Source: Microbacterium oleivorans (GTDB taxonomy: Bacteria; Actinomycetota; Actinomycetes; Actinomycetales; Microbacteriaceae). From it: 64,000 bases of DNA. Below are positions 1-8,490 of this stretch, one piece after another (the stretch's first letter is position 1; each line of letters begins with the position of its first letter). The notes under the pieces are model-generated. The model was not told the origin of the DNA and did no database searches. It saw only the letters and a list, made by a program, of their open reading frames with translations. The position numbers and the translations under genes are program-made. Location: the NCBI RefSeq assembly GCF_001644225.1, contig NZ_LSTV01000002.1, forward strand, positions 17,545-81,544, given 5' to 3'.

Positions 1-394
1 AGACGCCTGCGACGCCCTCACGCTCCAGCGTTCCGGAGGTCTGCAGCAGGCTCGGGATGCCGGTGACCTGGTCGACGTACGTCAGCTGCGGCGCGATCGC
101 CTCGGCGCCCTTCGCCTCGATCGCGGCGGTGTCCATGAAGCTCGCGTAGAGGTCGCCGATCTTGCGGGTCTCGGAGCCGGGCTCGGCACCCGTCGACTCC
201 TCGATGATCGTCTTGACGTCCTTCTCGGCCTGCTCCGCGATGAGGTGGAACGACCCCCAGCGCGCCTTGTCCTCGGGGATCTCTGTGCGCTCCAGCCACG
301 CGCCGTTGACGTGACGGAAGAGGTCGTCCTGCGGCCGGATGCCGGGGCTCAGCTCGTCGAGCTCGATGCCGGAGGGAAGCGTGTTCTCGGTCAT
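1..394 (-). CDS. M13 family metallopeptidase, N-terminal part (truncated by window edge)
   Basis: The reverse strand reads about 131 codons from ATG at 394 and runs off the window without a stop. The N-terminus has the motif GIRPQDDLFRHVNGAWLE, characteristic of bacterial M13 (neprilysin/PepO-like) zinc endopeptidases, which begin with a short tail, then PQDDFYRHVNG, and run to about 650 residues. The HExxH zinc site lies downstream, outside the window, so catalytic competence cannot be judged. No signal peptide is seen, consistent with the cytoplasmic actinobacterial members. It is followed on the other side by an unrelated lipase gene. Family assignment rests on the N-terminal motif only. 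Confidence 0.85.
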   Translation of the reverse strand, partial: MTENTLPSGIELDELSPGIRPQDDLFRHVNGAWLERTEIPEDKARWGSFHLIAEQAEKDVKTIIEESTGAEPGSETRKIGDLYASFMDTAAIEAKGAEAIAPQLTYVDQVTGIPSLLQTSGTLEREGVAGV

Positions 395-428
395 GCGTCC
401 ACCCTATGGGCGTGCTCCGACCGCCGGC

Positions 429-2219
429 TCATTCGCGGGTGGTCGAGCACTCCTCGGGTGCCGGCTCGCCCGCGAAGCGCGCGGCCGTCCAGTCGATGAG
501 CTCCTCGAGAAGCGGGGACGGACGCTCGACGACCGCCGCATGCTCGTACCCGTCGTAGATGCGGTAGTCGACGACCTGGCCGGCCGCGCACATCCTCTCG
601 ACGTAGGCGGTCTGCGTCGTGACCGGGATGACGCCGTCGGCTCCGCCGTGGGCGACCAGCAGCGGCGCGTTCTGTCGCAGCGGCGCGGCGTTGGCCCGCA
701 GGTGGATGCCGAGAGGGCCGGTCGCCGGTGGCGTCGAGAACAATCGCGGGTCGCCGCTCATCCCCAGCGCCGCCGCGACGGACACGACGATCGCGGGGTC
801 GGACAGGCATCGCTCCGACATCTGCCGGAGAACGGTGTCGGCGCCGGGCCGGACGTAGTCGTCGTACGAGACGTCGTCGTAGATCGACGAGAACGAGGCG
901 AACGCGTACGAGGCGAAGATGCTGCCGCCCGTGACGCTCGAGATGTTCTGCACGAGCGCGGGCGGGTCGCTGGCCGGTGCGAGCGCCGCGACCCCCTGCA
1001 CGTACAGCTCGGGCGCGTACTCGCGCGCCATCGCGCCCGCCCACAGCGCGGCGCCGCCGCCCTGCGAGTGCCCCCAGATGACCGTGCGGACGCCGAGGTC
1101 GGCATCCTGCAACTCCCGGGCGGCGCGCACCGCGTCGAGCGACGCCGTCGCGCTGGGAGGGCCGATGAGGTACGGATGCGGGCCCTCGGTCCCCAGCCCG
1201 ATGTAGTCCGTCGCCACCACGGCCCAGCCCTGCCGGATGATCGTCGGCAGGTTGTAGAGCGCGCCCGACCAGAGCCCCCGCGGCTGCAGCGACGGTGCGC
1301 AGTGCTCGGAGTAGCCGGTCGTGCCGTGGTTCCAGTCGATGATCGGCCACTGCCCGTCGCCCTCTTTCGGGACGACCACGACACCGCTCGCGACCCGCAC
1401 CTCGCCGTCGACGCCGGTGGTCGTGTACAGGATGCGCCAGGCCGTCGCCGACACCGGGATGCCGTTCGTGAAGAGCTCCGCACGGATGAGGCGCCCCGGC
1501 TCCCCGGGCATGTCGCGGGGGGCCGCGTAGAAGTCGTCGACGACGGTCGATCCTTCGCGCAGCGGCACGGTGACGAGCGCGGTCGTGACGGCCAGCGCGA
1601 CGGAGACGAGGGCGGTGACCGTGCGCCCCCAGCGGCGCAGGCGCTGCGGCTGGTGGCGGCGCTCCCGCTCGGTGTCGCGGCGCCGTCGCACGCGCGTCCA
1701 CAGGTCGGCGACCCCGCTCATGATGAGGCGCGCGCCGAAGACGACCGCCACCACGAGCAGGGTGATGTCGGGCCAGAACAACGCGAGGACGCCGAAGATG
1801 ACGCCCGAGACCGAGAAGGCGGCATCCGCGATGCGCGCATCGATCGTGCGCCCCTTCGCGAAGACCGCGATCACGCCGAGCGCGCCCGCGACGAGCAGCA
1901 GGATGCCGACGAGGGTCGCCACGACGCGCACGGTCAGTCCCGGGGTCAGCAGGACGACGAGCCCGCCGACGAGCCACGCGCCGCCCGTCAGCGTGCGCCA
2001 GCGAGGACGCACTCCCTCCGTGTCGCGGCCGGTCAGCTCGATGACGCCCGTGAGGACCATGCCGCCGCCGATCAGCCAGGCGAGGACGCCGAGCGCCGTC
2101 GTCGGCCGGATGACGATGACCACGCCGAGCACCACGGCCGAGGCCGCGACGACCAGGCGCACCCATTCGGGCAGGCGCGCGTAGAAGCGTCCGAGCGCGA
2201 GGCGCTGCAGCTGCCGCAT
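429..2219 (-). CDS. HdeD-like (DUF308) membrane domain fused to a secretory-lipase alpha/beta hydrolase
   Basis: A 596-residue protein. Residues about 20-180 hold six hydrophobic segments in three pairs with the short Gly-rich turns of HdeD/DUF308 proteins. A basic linker (RRRRDTERERRHQ) and one more membrane segment (about 198-220) follow. Residues 230-596 are an alpha/beta hydrolase of the secretory lipase (LIP) type: oxyanion-side DWNHGTTGY near 305, nucleophile elbow GHSQGG with Ser385, and late Asp/His motifs (GGADGVIP, GYEHAA). The hydrolase should face outside, tethered to the membrane. ATG at 2219 was chosen because GGAGGAGGG lies just upstream; the frame stays open further upstream but without a better start. 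The substrate is probably an ester or lipid, unknown. Confidence 0.82.
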   Translation of the reverse strand: MRQLQRLALGRFYARLPEWVRLVVAASAVVLGVVIVIRPTTALGVLAWLIGGGMVLTGVIELTGRDTEGVRPRWRTLTGGAWLVGGLVVLLTPGLTVRVVATLVGILLLVAGALGVIAVFAKGRTIDARIADAAFSVSGVIFGVLALFWPDITLLVVAVVFGARLIMSGVADLWTRVRRRRDTERERRHQPQRLRRWGRTVTALVSVALAVTTALVTVPLREGSTVVDDFYAAPRDMPGEPGRLIRAELFTNGIPVSATAWRILYTTTGVDGEVRVASGVVVVPKEGDGQWPIIDWNHGTTGYSEHCAPSLQPRGLWSGALYNLPTIIRQGWAVVATDYIGLGTEGPHPYLIGPPSATASLDAVRAARELQDADLGVRTVIWGHSQGGGAALWAGAMAREYAPELYVQGVAALAPASDPPALVQNISSVTGGSIFASYAFASFSSIYDDVSYDDYVRPGADTVLRQMSERCLSDPAIVVSVAAALGMSGDPRLFSTPPATGPLGIHLRANAAPLRQNAPLLVAHGGADGVIPVTTQTAYVERMCAAGQVVDYRIYDGYEHAAVVERPSPLLEELIDWTAARFAGEPAPEECSTTRE

Positions 2220-2337
2220 CCGGTCCCTCCTCCGTGCGTCGGCGTCGATCCTCCACGTTATCCGCGGGGGCCGGATGCGCCCGAGTGCTCGACAGCGGGC
2301 GCATCGACGTGAGATGGCGCCCGCTACAGTGAGCGCC

Positions 2338-3330
2338 ATGGGACGGGCCGGGACGACACGCGCCGGTGTGCGCGACGTCGCCGCGCGGGCAGGGGTGTCG
2401 ACGCAGACCGTGTCGCGCGTCATCAACGACAGCCCGAACCTGCGCCCCGAGACCCGCGCCCGCGTCGAGGCCGCGATGGCCGAGCTCGGCTACCGCGTCA
2501 ACAACGCCGCCCGCGCCCTCGGCACCTCGACGACCCGCACCGTCGGCGTCGTCGCCTCGGACGCGACCCTGTGGGGCCCGGGCGCCGGCATCGCCGCGCT
2601 CGACGCGGCGGCCCGCGAGGCGGACCGCTGGTTGGCGACGGCCTACGCGGATGCCGCGGACCCGGCATCCGTCACCGATGCCGCCCAGCGCCTGCTGTCG
2701 CAAGGGGTCGACGCGCTGATCGTCGTCGCCGCGCACACCGCGACGCTGCCCGCGCTGCGCGAGGTGGCGGGCGGGACCCCGCTCGCCGCGCTGCACACCG
2801 GCGCGGGCGCCGAGCGGCAGCGCGCCGGCGCGGCGCTCGCGATCGAGCACCTCGTCGCGCTCGGCCACCGCCGCATCGCGCTGCTGGCGGGACCGGCGGA
2901 CTGGCTCGAGGCGACAGCCCGCGACGAGGGTGCCGCGGCAGCCCTGGCGACCGCCGGCATCCGTCCCGCGGCGATGTGGCGCGGGGACTGGAGCGCGGCG
3001 ACGGGCGCGACCGCGGCGCGCGAGGTGGCCGAGGCGGTGCGCCGCGAGGACGGGCCGACCGCGGTCGCGGCGGCGAACGACCAGATGGCGCTCGGGCTCA
3101 TCGCAGGCCTCGTCGCCGAAGGGCTGCGCGTGCCGCAGGACGTCTCGGTCACCGGATTCGACGACAACGCGGATGCCGCCTTCTACACGCCCGCGCTCAC
3201 CACGGTGCACGTCGACACGGCCGGCGAGGCACGGCGCGTGGTCGCCGAGGCGCTGGGCCTGCCGGCCACGGCGGAGGTCGCCGAACCGGTGCTCGTCGCG
3301 CGCGCGTCGACCGCCGCGCCGCGCGGCTGA
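2338..3330 (+). CDS. LacI-family transcriptional regulator, probable arabinose repressor
   Basis: A 330-residue regulator. Residues 10-60 are a LacI helix-turn-helix (VRDVAARAGVSTQTVSRVIND) with hinge helix sequence NNAARALGTS; the rest is a periplasmic-binding-protein-like sensor ending in the typical SVTGFDDNADAAFYTPALTTV block. It lies 53 bp before araD on the same strand, and an 18-bp palindrome of LacI-operator form sits in that gap, so it most likely represses the araD-kinase-araA genes in response to L-arabinose or a derivative. ATG 2338 is taken as start; an in-frame ATG at 2314 is an alternative and neither has a strong ribosome site. Function as an arabinose repressor is inferred from position. 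Confidence 0.85.
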   Translation: MGRAGTTRAGVRDVAARAGVSTQTVSRVINDSPNLRPETRARVEAAMAELGYRVNNAARALGTSTTRTVGVVASDATLWGPGAGIAALDAAAREADRWLATAYADAADPASVTDAAQRLLSQGVDALIVVAAHTATLPALREVAGGTPLAALHTGAGAERQRAGAALAIEHLVALGHRRIALLAGPADWLEATARDEGAAAALATAGIRPAAMWRGDWSAATGATAAREVAEAVRREDGPTAVAAANDQMALGLIAGLVAEGLRVPQDVSVTGFDDNADAAFYTPALTTVHVDTAGEARRVVAEALGLPATAEVAEPVLVARASTAAPRG

Positions 3331-3359
3331 CCCGCGGAACCCGAGCGTGGCGGAATGGG

Positions 3360-3377
3360 GATGTTACCGATAACATC
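3360..3377. promoter_or_regulatory. Palindromic LacI-type operator upstream of araD
   Basis: GATGTTACCGATAACATC is a near-perfect 18-bp palindrome (GATGTTA / TAACATC, central CG). It ends six bases before the araD ATG at 3384, where a ribosome site would normally be. GATAAC inside it could double as a -10 for a leaderless araD transcript. The adjacent LacI regulator is the obvious ligand-responsive partner. Confidence 0.75.
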
Positions 3378-3383
3378 GACCTC

Positions 3384-4079
3384 ATGACCGATCTCGATGA
3401 GGCGATCGCCGCCGTCCGCGCGGACGTCGCCGCCCTCCACGCCGAACTCGTCCGCTACGGCCTCGTCATCTGGACCGGAGGCAACGTCTCGGGGCGCGTC
3501 CCCGGCGCGGACCTGTTCGTCATCAAGCCCTCCGGCGTCTCGTACGACGACCTCGCGCCCGAGAACATGATCCTCTGCGACCTCGACGGCAACGTCGTGC
3601 CCGGCAGCCCCGGCAGCGACCGCTCGCCCTCGAGCGACACCGCCGCGCACGCCTACGTCTACCGGAACATGCCCGAGGTCGGCGGTGTCGTGCACACGCA
3701 CTCCCCCTACGCCGTGGCCTGGGCCGCGCGCGGCGAGGAGATCCCCTGCGTCATCACCGGTATGGCCGACGAGTTCGGCGGACCGATCCCGGTCGGACCG
3801 TTCGCGATCATCGGCGACGACTCGATCGGCCGCGGCATCGTCGAGACCCTGAAGGGCCACCGCTCGCGCGCCGTCCTGATGCAGAACCACGGGCCGTTCA
3901 CGATCGGCGTCAGCGCGAAGGATGCCGTCAAGGCCGCCGTCATGTGCGAGGACGCCGCCCGCACCGTGCACTTCGCCCGGCAGGGCGGCGAGCTGATCCC
4001 CATTCCGCAGGACAAGATCGACGCCCTCTACAACCGTTACCAGAACGTGTACGGCCAGAGCTCGGACGACCGCCGATGA
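3384..4079 (+). CDS. araD: L-ribulose-5-phosphate 4-epimerase
   Basis: A 231-residue class II aldolase-fold epimerase that converts L-ribulose 5-phosphate to D-xylulose 5-phosphate in L-arabinose catabolism. Seen motifs: GNVSGR (33-38) and KPSGVSYDDL for phosphate binding, SPSSDTAAH, the zinc site HTH (104-106), and MQNHG with His169. Length equals the E. coli enzyme. The start ATG at 3384 matches the family N-terminus but has no Shine-Dalgarno; the operator palindrome occupies that place, suggesting leaderless translation. Its stop overlaps the next start (ATGA at 4076), so it heads a coupled araD-kinase-araA operon. The context (araA downstream) supports araD rather than a fuculose aldolase. 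Confidence 0.93.
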   Translation: MTDLDEAIAAVRADVAALHAELVRYGLVIWTGGNVSGRVPGADLFVIKPSGVSYDDLAPENMILCDLDGNVVPGSPGSDRSPSSDTAAHAYVYRNMPEVGGVVHTHSPYAVAWAARGEEIPCVITGMADEFGGPIPVGPFAIIGDDSIGRGIVETLKGHRSRAVLMQNHGPFTIGVSAKDAVKAAVMCEDAARTVHFARQGGELIPIPQDKIDALYNRYQNVYGQSSDDRR

Positions 4080-5698
4080 GCGCCGCATCCGTCATCTCCT
4101 CCGGTGGCGCGGTCTTGGGCATCGAGCTCGGCTCGACCCGCATCAAGGCGTGCCTCGTCGATGCGAGCGACCCGACCACCGTGCTCGCCGTCGGCAGCCA
4201 CGAGTGGGAGAACGCGCTCGAGGACGGCGTGTGGACCTACGCCGAGAACGCGATCTGGTCGGGCCTGCAGGCCGCCTACGCCGACCTCATCGCCGACGTC
4301 CGCCGCCAGGGCGCCGAGCTGACCGACCTCGCCGGCATCGGCGTCTCGGCGATGATGCACGGCTACCTCGCATTCGACGCCGAGGGGAACCTGCTCGTGC
4401 CGTTCCGCACGTGGCGCAACACCTCGACCGGCGCCGCCGCGGCGGAGCTGACCGAGCTGCTGGGCGTCAACATCCCGCTGCGCTGGTCGATCGCCCACCT
4501 GCACCAGGCCGTCCTCGACGACGAGGCGCACCTCGCCTCGCTCGCGAAGATCAACACCCTCGCCGGCTGGGTGCACGAGAAGCTCACCGGTCGCTTCACG
4601 CTGGGTGTCGGCGACGCGTCGGGCATGTTCCCGATCGGTACCGACGGGCAGTACGACCGCGACCGCGTCGCCGCGTACGACGCGCACGCCGCCGCGTTCC
4701 TCGCCGGCCGCAGCCTCACGCACCTCCTGCCCGAGGTGCTCCCCGCGGGAGCGGATGCCGGGGCCCTCACCGCCGCCGGCGCCGCCCTGCTCGACCCGAC
4801 CGGCACGCTCCGGCCCGGCGCGGTCGCCGCGCCCGCCGAGGGTGACGCCGGCACCGGCATGGTCGCCACGAACGCGGTCTCGCCGCGGACGGGCAACGTG
4901 AGCGCCGGCACGAGCATCTTCGCGATGGTCGTCCTCGAGCGCCCGCTCGCGCGCGTCCACACCGAGATCGACCTCGTCACGACGCCCGCCGGCGACCCCG
5001 TCGCGATGGTGCACTGCAACAACGGCGCGAGCGAGCTGGCATCGTTCGCGTCGCTGTTCGCGCGGTTCGCCGCGGCATCCGGTCAGTCGCTCTCGACGGA
5101 TGCCGTCTACGAGACGCTCCTGCGCGAAGCGCTGCAGGGTGCTGCGGATGCCGGTGGGGTCCTCGCGTACAACCACCTGAGCGGCGAGCCGATCGCCGGA
5201 CTCGACGAGGGCCGCCCGCTGGTCGTGCGCACGCCCGACGCGGAGTTCTCGCTCGCCAACGTCATGCGCGCGCAGGTCTACGGCGTGTTCGCGACGCTCG
5301 CGATCGGCATGCAGACCCTCGCCGAGGAGGGTGTCGCGCTCGACCAGATGTTCGCGCACGGCGGCGTCTTCCGGACGGCCGGCGTCGCGCAGCGGTTCCT
5401 CGCCGGGGCGCTCGACGCGCCCGTCACGGTCGGAGACACCGCGGGCGAAGGCGGCGCGTGGGGCATGGCCGTGCTCGCCGCGTACGCCGCCGCGAAGACT
5501 GGCTCCGACCTGTCGACGTACCTCACCGACCACGTGTTCGCGGGGGCGGCATCCGTCACCGCCGACCCCGACCCGGCCGACGTCGCCGGGTTCGCCGACT
5601 ACCTCATCCGTTACCGCGCCGGACTCGCCGCCGAGGCCGCCGCCGTCACCGCACTGCCGCTGCGCGGCATCCGCTCATCGAACGAAGGAACAGCATGA
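4076..5698 (+). CDS. FGGY-family carbohydrate kinase, probable L-ribulokinase
   Basis: A 540-residue FGGY kinase: N-terminal phosphate-binding motif [15 protein letters not shown] (about 14-28), substrate-domain region [13 protein letters not shown], second ATP-binding lobe with [11 protein letters not shown] and the [20 protein letters not shown] segments. It lies between araD and araA with 4-bp ATGA overlaps on both sides, so L-ribulose is the expected substrate, giving L-ribulose 5-phosphate. The sequence looks more like the xylulokinase-type FGGY proteins found beside araA in actinobacteria than classical AraB; the araB symbol is withheld. Cytoplasmic. Confidence 0.85.
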   Translation: MSAASVISSGGAVLGIELGSTRIKACLVDASDPTTVLAVGSHEWENALEDGVWTYAENAIWSGLQAAYADLIADVRRQGAELTDLAGIGVSAMMHGYLAFDAEGNLLVPFRTWRNTSTGAAAAELTELLGVNIPLRWSIAHLHQAVLDDEAHLASLAKINTLAGWVHEKLTGRFTLGVGDASGMFPIGTDGQYDRDRVAAYDAHAAAFLAGRSLTHLLPEVLPAGADAGALTAAGAALLDPTGTLRPGAVAAPAEGDAGTGMVATNAVSPRTGNVSAGTSIFAMVVLERPLARVHTEIDLVTTPAGDPVAMVHCNNGASELASFASLFARFAAASGQSLSTDAVYETLLREALQGAADAGGVLAYNHLSGEPIAGLDEGRPLVVRTPDAEFSLANVMRAQVYGVFATLAIGMQTLAEEGVALDQMFAHGGVFRTAGVAQRFLAGALDAPVTVGDTAGEGGAWGMAVLAAYAAAKTGSDLSTYLTDHVFAGAASVTADPDPADVAGFADYLIRYRAGLAAEAAAVTALPLRGIRSSNEGTA

Positions 5699-7197
5699 CC
5701 CTCTCCACCAGCCTCGAGCAGTACACCGTCTGGTTCGTCACCGGCAGCCAGAACCTCTACGGCGAGGAGACGCTGCGCCAGGTCGCCGAGCAGTCGCGGG
5801 CCGTCGCCGCGGGCCTCGCCGGCCTTCCGGTCAAGGTCGAGTGGAAGCCCGTCCTGAAGGACTCGGACTCGATCAAGCGCCTCGCCCTCGACGCGAACGC
5901 CGACGACTCGGTCATCGGCGTCATCGCGTGGATGCACACCTTCAGCCCCGCCAAGATGTGGATCTCGGGCCTCGACGCGCTGCGCAAGCCGCTGCTGCAC
6001 CTGCACACGCAGGCCAACGTCGAGCTGCCGTGGAACGACATCGACTTCGACTTCATGAACCTCAACCAGGCCGCCCACGGCGACCGCGAGTTCGGGTATA
6101 TCCAGACGCGCCTCGGCGTGCCGCGCAAGACCGTCGTCGGCCACGTCTCGAACCCCATCGTCGTGCAGCAGATCGAGGACTGGGAGCGCGCCGCCGCGGG
6201 CTGGCAGGCCGTCAAGACCCTCAAGCTCGCCCGCTTCGGCGACAACATGCGCTACGTCGCCGTCACCGAGGGCGACAAGACCGAGGCCGAGCTGCAGTTC
6301 GGCGTGCAGGTCAACACGTGGGGCGTGAACGAGCTGGCGGATGCCGTGGCCCAGGCATCCGAGGCGCAGATCGACGCCCTCGTCGAGGAGTACGTCGCCT
6401 CGTACGACGTGGCCGACGAGTTGCTGCCGGGCGCCGAGCGGCACCAGTCGCTGCGCGACGGCGCCGCGATCGAGATCGGGCTGCGCTCGTTCCTCGAGGC
6501 GGGCGGGTTCGGAGCGTTCACGACGTCGTTCGAGGACCTCGGCGCGCTGACGCAGCTGCCCGGCCTCGCGGTGCAGCGCCTGATGGCCGAGGGCTACGGC
6601 TTCGGTGCCGAGGGCGACTGGAAGACCGCCATCCTCGTGCGCGTCGCGAACGTCATGGGCTCGGGCCTGCCCGGCGGGGCGAGCCTCATGGAGGACTACA
6701 CCTACGACCTGGTCCCCGGCAACGAGCGCATCCTCGGCGCGCACATGCTCGAGGTGTCGCCGTCGCTCTCGACGTCGAAGCCGCGCCTCGAGGTGCACGA
6801 GCTGGGCATCGGTGGCAAGGCCGACCCCGTGCGCCTGATCTTCACGGCCGATGCCGGCCCCGCCCTCGTCGTCGCGATGAGCGACATGCGCGACCGCTTC
6901 CGCCTCGTCGCGAACGTCGTCGAGAACGTCGACGCCCCTGACCTGCCCAAGCTGCCGGTCGGCCGCGCCGTGTGGAAGCCGTCGCCCGACTTCGCGACCT
7001 CGGCCGCGTGCTGGCTCGCGGCCGGTGCCGCGCACCACACCGTCATGACGACGGCCGTGGGCATCGAGGTCTTCCGTGACTTCGCCGAGATCGCCGGCAC
7101 CGAACTGCTCGTCATCGACGAGGACACGACGGTGCGCGGCTTCCAGAAGGAGCTCCGCTGGAACCAGGCGTACTACCGCCTCGCCCGCGGGCTGTAA
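5695..7197 (+). CDS. araA: L-arabinose isomerase
   Basis: A 500-residue AraA, the standard length. It isomerises L-arabinose to L-ribulose. The N-terminus ([16 protein letters not shown]) and the segments [42 protein letters not shown] and [10 protein letters not shown] are diagnostic for the family; the metal-binding Glu/His positions fall in the conserved C-terminal half. ATG at 5695 overlaps the kinase stop (ATGA), with GAAGGAAC as ribosome site. Last gene of the ara operon, followed by a rho-independent-type hairpin. Confidence 0.97.
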   Translation: MTLSTSLEQYTVWFVTGSQNLYGEETLRQVAEQSRAVAAGLAGLPVKVEWKPVLKDSDSIKRLALDANADDSVIGVIAWMHTFSPAKMWISGLDALRKPLLHLHTQANVELPWNDIDFDFMNLNQAAHGDREFGYIQTRLGVPRKTVVGHVSNPIVVQQIEDWERAAAGWQAVKTLKLARFGDNMRYVAVTEGDKTEAELQFGVQVNTWGVNELADAVAQASEAQIDALVEEYVASYDVADELLPGAERHQSLRDGAAIEIGLRSFLEAGGFGAFTTSFEDLGALTQLPGLAVQRLMAEGYGFGAEGDWKTAILVRVANVMGSGLPGGASLMEDYTYDLVPGNERILGAHMLEVSPSLSTSKPRLEVHELGIGGKADPVRLIFTADAGPALVVAMSDMRDRFRLVANVVENVDAPDLPKLPVGRAVWKPSPDFATSAACWLAAGAAHHTVMTTAVGIEVFRDFAEIAGTELLVIDEDTTVRGFQKELRWNQAYYRLARGL

Positions 7198-7210
7198 CCC
7201 GCACGCGACG

Positions 7211-7244
7211 AACGCCCCGGTGCCGCTGTGCGCCGGGGCGTTTC
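7211..7244 (+). terminator. Terminator hairpin after araA
   Basis: AACGCCCCGG (7211-7220) pairs with CCGGGGCGTT (7233-7242), with a 12-base loop and a short T-run (TTT). It begins 13 bp after the araA stop and fits a GC-rich intrinsic terminator. Confidence 0.75.
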
Positions 7245-7282
7245 GCGTGTCGGGGGTGTGGTCGGGTGTCGGGGTGTCGCGG

Positions 7283-7356
7283 GATGCAATGGATGCTGCG
7301 CGACACGCCGCGGCATCCGTCCGGGCATCGGCGTGTCGCGGCAGATCTCTTGCATC
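7283..7356. repeat. Large imperfect inverted repeat between convergent genes
   Basis: Arms: GATGCAA (7283-7289) with TTGCATC (7350-7356), and CGCGACACGCCG (7299-7310) with CGGCGTGTCGCG (7329-7340), the latter perfect over 12 bp, with CTG/CAG flanks. The apical loop is 18 nt. It sits between the 3' ends of araA and the membrane-protein gene at 7375. It may terminate the leftward operon, or be an extragenic repeat element. Confidence 0.6.
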
Positions 7357-7374
7357 CGCGAACGCGAGCGAGGG

Positions 7375-7914
7375 TCAGTGCCCGCCGTGCCCGGGCATGA
7401 AGACCTCGTTGACCTCGGCGCCGGGCGCATCGCTGCCGATGGGGGTGGCGGCGAGGGCGGGGGTCACGAGTCCTGCCAGCAGGAAGGCACCGACGATCAG
7501 GCCGCCGACGCTCGTGCGGGCGGCCGTGCGAGCAGCGGGGTGCGACGGCCGACGACCGGCGCGACGCATCGCGATCGCCGAGACGACGCCGACGGAAAGA
7601 CCCAGCACTGTGGAGACGACGACGGGATAGATGCTGGTCTGCGGCGGGCCGATCACCAGCAGCGCGGTGACGGCGACGAGACCGGCGAGCGAGACTCCGA
7701 CGCCCGCGGGTGGAGCGACCACGCGCCCCCGCATCAGCGCCGTGACGCCCCAGGCGATGGTCGCCGCCCCGACGGCGGCGAGCAGGACGCCGATGCCGCG
7801 GTCCGCAGCATCGGCGCCCTTCACGATCGCGCCCGCGCCCAGTCCGAGCTGCAACAGCCCTGCGCCCCACGCGGCGAGCGCGGGCCACGAACGGACCAGG
7901 ACGGACGGCGACAT
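7375..7914 (-). CDS. Hypothetical membrane protein with about five membrane segments
   Basis: A 179-residue protein I do not recognise. It has hydrophobic segments near residues 10-30, 40-60, 70-90, 95-115 and 135-155, separated by short loops, one strongly basic (RRAGRRPSHPAARTAART), and a polar tail ending EVNEVFMPGHGGH, which contains a His-rich end that might bind metal. The start ATG at 7914 overlaps the stop of the DUF4383 gene by one base (TGATG), so the two are translationally coupled and likely act together. No enzymatic motif is visible. Confidence 0.7.
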   Translation of the reverse strand: MSPSVLVRSWPALAAWGAGLLQLGLGAGAIVKGADAADRGIGVLLAAVGAATIAWGVTALMRGRVVAPPAGVGVSLAGLVAVTALLVIGPPQTSIYPVVVSTVLGLSVGVVSAIAMRRAGRRPSHPAARTAARTSVGGLIVGAFLLAGLVTPALAATPIGSDAPGAEVNEVFMPGHGGH

Positions 7915-8324
7915 CAGACGGCCGCGCGGGGGGAGACCTGCTTGTCGGCGGCGATGCCGACGCCGAGCAGCACGAGCGCGCTGGCGAGGTGCAGGAAGTG
8001 GTCGGCCGTGTTCAGCGCCAGGATGTTCGCGGCGGTGCCCACGAGGAAGAAGCCGACGACGCCGAGCAGCAGGTAGGCGGCACCGACGACGATGTTCACG
8101 CCCTTGGCGGCGCGGACGTTCGACAGGCCGCCGATGAGCAGCGCCGCACCGATCAGGAGGTGCGCGACGTTGTGCAGCGGGTTGACCATGAAGATGCCGA
8201 GCAGCAGGCCGCCATCGGTGGCGATGAAGTCGACGCCGCCGGTCACGGCGAAGCCGAGCAGCCCGACGAGGATGTAGACGGCGCCGAAGATGACGGCGAC
8301 GAGGCGGTTGGGTGAGCTGGTCAT
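7914..8324 (-). CDS. DUF4383 family membrane protein
   Basis: A 136-residue, four-helix membrane protein of the DUF4383 family, common in high-GC Gram-positives: PNRLVAVIFGAVYILVGLLGF at the start, the central polar motif MVNPLHNVAHLLIGAALL and NTADHFLHLASALVLL. The two His-containing helices (HNVAH, DHFLH) are conserved in the family and could be functional; its role is unknown. ATG at 8324 is supported by ACGGAGGGACA upstream. First gene of a two-gene operon with the membrane protein at 7375. Confidence 0.82.
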   Translation of the reverse strand: MTSSPNRLVAVIFGAVYILVGLLGFAVTGGVDFIATDGGLLLGIFMVNPLHNVAHLLIGAALLIGGLSNVRAAKGVNIVVGAAYLLLGVVGFFLVGTAANILALNTADHFLHLASALVLLGVGIAADKQVSPRAAV

Positions 8325-8460
8325 GGGATTGTCCCTCCGTGTGATGCGGCGGATGCCGCGACCTGCAGACATGTGGTGCTGCAAGACATTCGGTGCGACG
8401 CCTCGAACGGATTGCGCTCGATGCGTCGTCGCCGACTGTAGGGACAGGTCAGGGCGCTCA

Positions 8461-8484
8461 CTCAGGGGTTGTGAGAAACCTGAG
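8461..8484 (-). terminator. Possible terminator of the leftward aga-type operon
   Basis: CTCAGGGGTT (8461-8470) pairs with AAACCTGAG (8476-8484). It lies six bases beyond the stop of the EamA gene, the last gene of the leftward operon. The stem is short and has no clear T-run, so the call is tentative. Confidence 0.45.
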
Positions 8485-8490
8485 CGACTG

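Noticed and set aside
391..3210. 939-codon minus-strand open frame spanning the lipase and LacI genes
   Set aside because: It crosses two well-supported genes in another frame or strand and reads as low-complexity Arg/Ala/Gly; no domain is visible.
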